Shown: piece by piece, positions 63,354-64,000 of the stretch
How the letters are laid out: each line of letters opens with the position of its first letter
Numbering within the stretch: the first letter of the stretch is position 1
Assembly: GCF_003583405.1 (NCBI RefSeq)
Contig: NZ_QXEC01000002.1
Coordinates: forward strand, 372,001 to 436,000
DNA length: 64,000 nt
Source of the DNA: Micromonospora radicis
Lineage (GTDB): Bacteria > Actinomycetota > Actinomycetes > Mycobacteriales > Micromonosporaceae
Direction: 5' to 3'
The notes under the pieces: model-generated
What the model saw: only the letters and a program-made list of their open reading frames with translations
The model's database searches: none
What the model was told of the DNA's origin: nothing
Made by a program: the position numbers and the translations under genes

Positions 63354-64000
63354 TCAGACCCGGTCGCGTACGTCCCAGAGCCACACGTCGTCGACCCGCT
63401 GCGGCTCACCGAGCAGGGCGGTCATCAGCTCACGCAGCACCGCCTCCTTGGGATGGGCGCCGAGTACCACCACCGAGGCCCGCCAGAAGCGGAGGTCCTC
63501 CACCGCCTGCCGGCGGTTCTCGTCGGTCAGTTCGGGCAGCGCACCGGCGTCCATGCTGCGGTAGATCAGGGTGCTGGTGGGCCGGTTCGGTGCGCCGAAG
63601 ACACCCTCGCCGTCGAGGTTGGGGCCGATGAAGTAGCCGGCCGGGATCGGGAACTGGTGCTGGGTCAGCGCGCTCCAGCGCAACGTGGACAGACCGTGCA
63701 CGTTGCTCGGGATGGGCACCGGCACCAGCGTGTGGCCGTCCGGCACGTACGGCTGCCAGGCGCCGGAGGTGATGAAGGCCGGCGGCGGGTCGACCGGCTC
63801 GGCCGGCAGCGGGGTGGGGATCAGCGGTACCACGGCCGCCGCGACGGCGACGTACCCGATCGGCCGCCGCCAGCGCGACCACCGGCGTTCGGCGGCGGGC
63901 TCGGGGGTACGCGGCGCCGGCACCGGCGGGCGGCCGTTGCCGGCGACCGCGTCCCAGGCCAGGGCGAGCAGTACGCCGAGCGCGGCGGTGGTCACCAGGG
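63354..64000 (-). CDS. GT-C-like membrane protein, copy 3, N-terminal part outside window
   Basis: The open frame runs past base 64000. The visible 215 residues hold the last membrane helices and the soluble C-terminal domain with the same landmarks as copies 1 and 2: WQPYVPDGHTLVPVPIP, GYFIGP, FGAPNRPTSTLI, RRQAVEDLRFWRASVVVL. It runs in the opposite direction to copies 1 and 2, so three copies flank the ureide cluster. Stop at 63354, 6 bp after the palindrome. Confidence 0.75.
   Translation of the reverse strand, partial: LVTTAALGVLLALAWDAVAGNGRPPVPAPRTPEPAAERRWSRWRRPIGYVAVAAAVVPLIPTPLPAEPVDPPPAFITSGAWQPYVPDGHTLVPVPIPSNVHGLSTLRWSALTQHQFPIPAGYFIGPNLDGEGVFGAPNRPTSTLIYRSMDAGALPELTDENRRQAVEDLRFWRASVVVLGAHPKEAVLRELMTALLGEPQRVDDVWLWDVRDRV

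Overview
The window is chromosomal DNA from a very GC-rich actinomycete, most likely the family Micromonosporaceae (Micromonospora/Salinispora type). Grounds: uniformly high third-position GC, many GTG starts, TAnnnT -10 boxes, and a gene order that follows the actinobacterial dapF-hflX-lexA-nrdR ... ideR-sigB ... sigA-suhB-cei-DUF4193-DUF3093-dut ... ceoBC-permease-RNA methyltransferase-dxs core also known from mycobacteria. I see no rRNA, tRNA, insertion sequence, prophage or CRISPR array.

Layout. 1-10.8 kb: dapF (5' end cut by the window), an ACT-domain malic enzyme, hflX, a secreted beta-propeller-like protein with a Gly/Tyr-rich tail, lexA, and nrdR-nrdJ behind a promoter with a pair of NrdR boxes. 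10.8-24 kb: an ECF42-type sigma factor with its YCII partner, a DUF5522 protein, ideR, a sulfurtransferase, acuC next to a GNAT/acyl-CoA-synthetase-like acetyltransferase, an arsR-SRPBCC-VOC operon, sigB, spo0M, dtd and a methyltransferase. 24-36 kb: a secreted subtilisin, an Fe(III) ABC importer (fbpABC) with a candidate IdeR box, an HhH-GPD protein, a BrnT-like toxin-antitoxin pair, pseudouridine catabolism (psuGK), DUF3039, a TRIC-type channel and a DEAD-like helicase. 36-52 kb: the sigA-to-dxs core block. 52-57 kb: a lipoprotein and two tandem multi-membrane GT-C-like proteins. 57-63.3 kb: a catabolic cluster of GntR regulator, allophanate hydrolase, two cysteine hydrolases (one clearly biuret-hydrolase-like), an NCS2-like permease and an AtzH-like protein. 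The window ends in a third, partial copy of the GT-C-like gene on the minus strand.

How parts work together. IdeR (12.8-13.5 kb) probably controls fbpABC. NrdR and LexA have candidate operators in the shared 568-bp lexA/nrdR spacer. AcuC and the neighbouring acetyltransferase form a plausible reversible lysine-acetylation pair. CeoB/CeoC RCK proteins face a KimA-like potassium permease. The 57-63 kb cluster can be read as uptake of a ureide (biuret, perhaps triuret) and its hydrolysis through allophanate to ammonia and CO2.

Most notable observations: a 204-bp stretch of complete nucleotide identity between sigA and sigB that looks like gene conversion; the ureide cluster with tandem paralogous hydrolases and an AtzH-like protein without AtzE/AtzG nearby; inverted-repeat elements of two types in gaps between convergent genes; and -10 boxes 6-9 nt before start codons, suggesting leaderless mRNAs.
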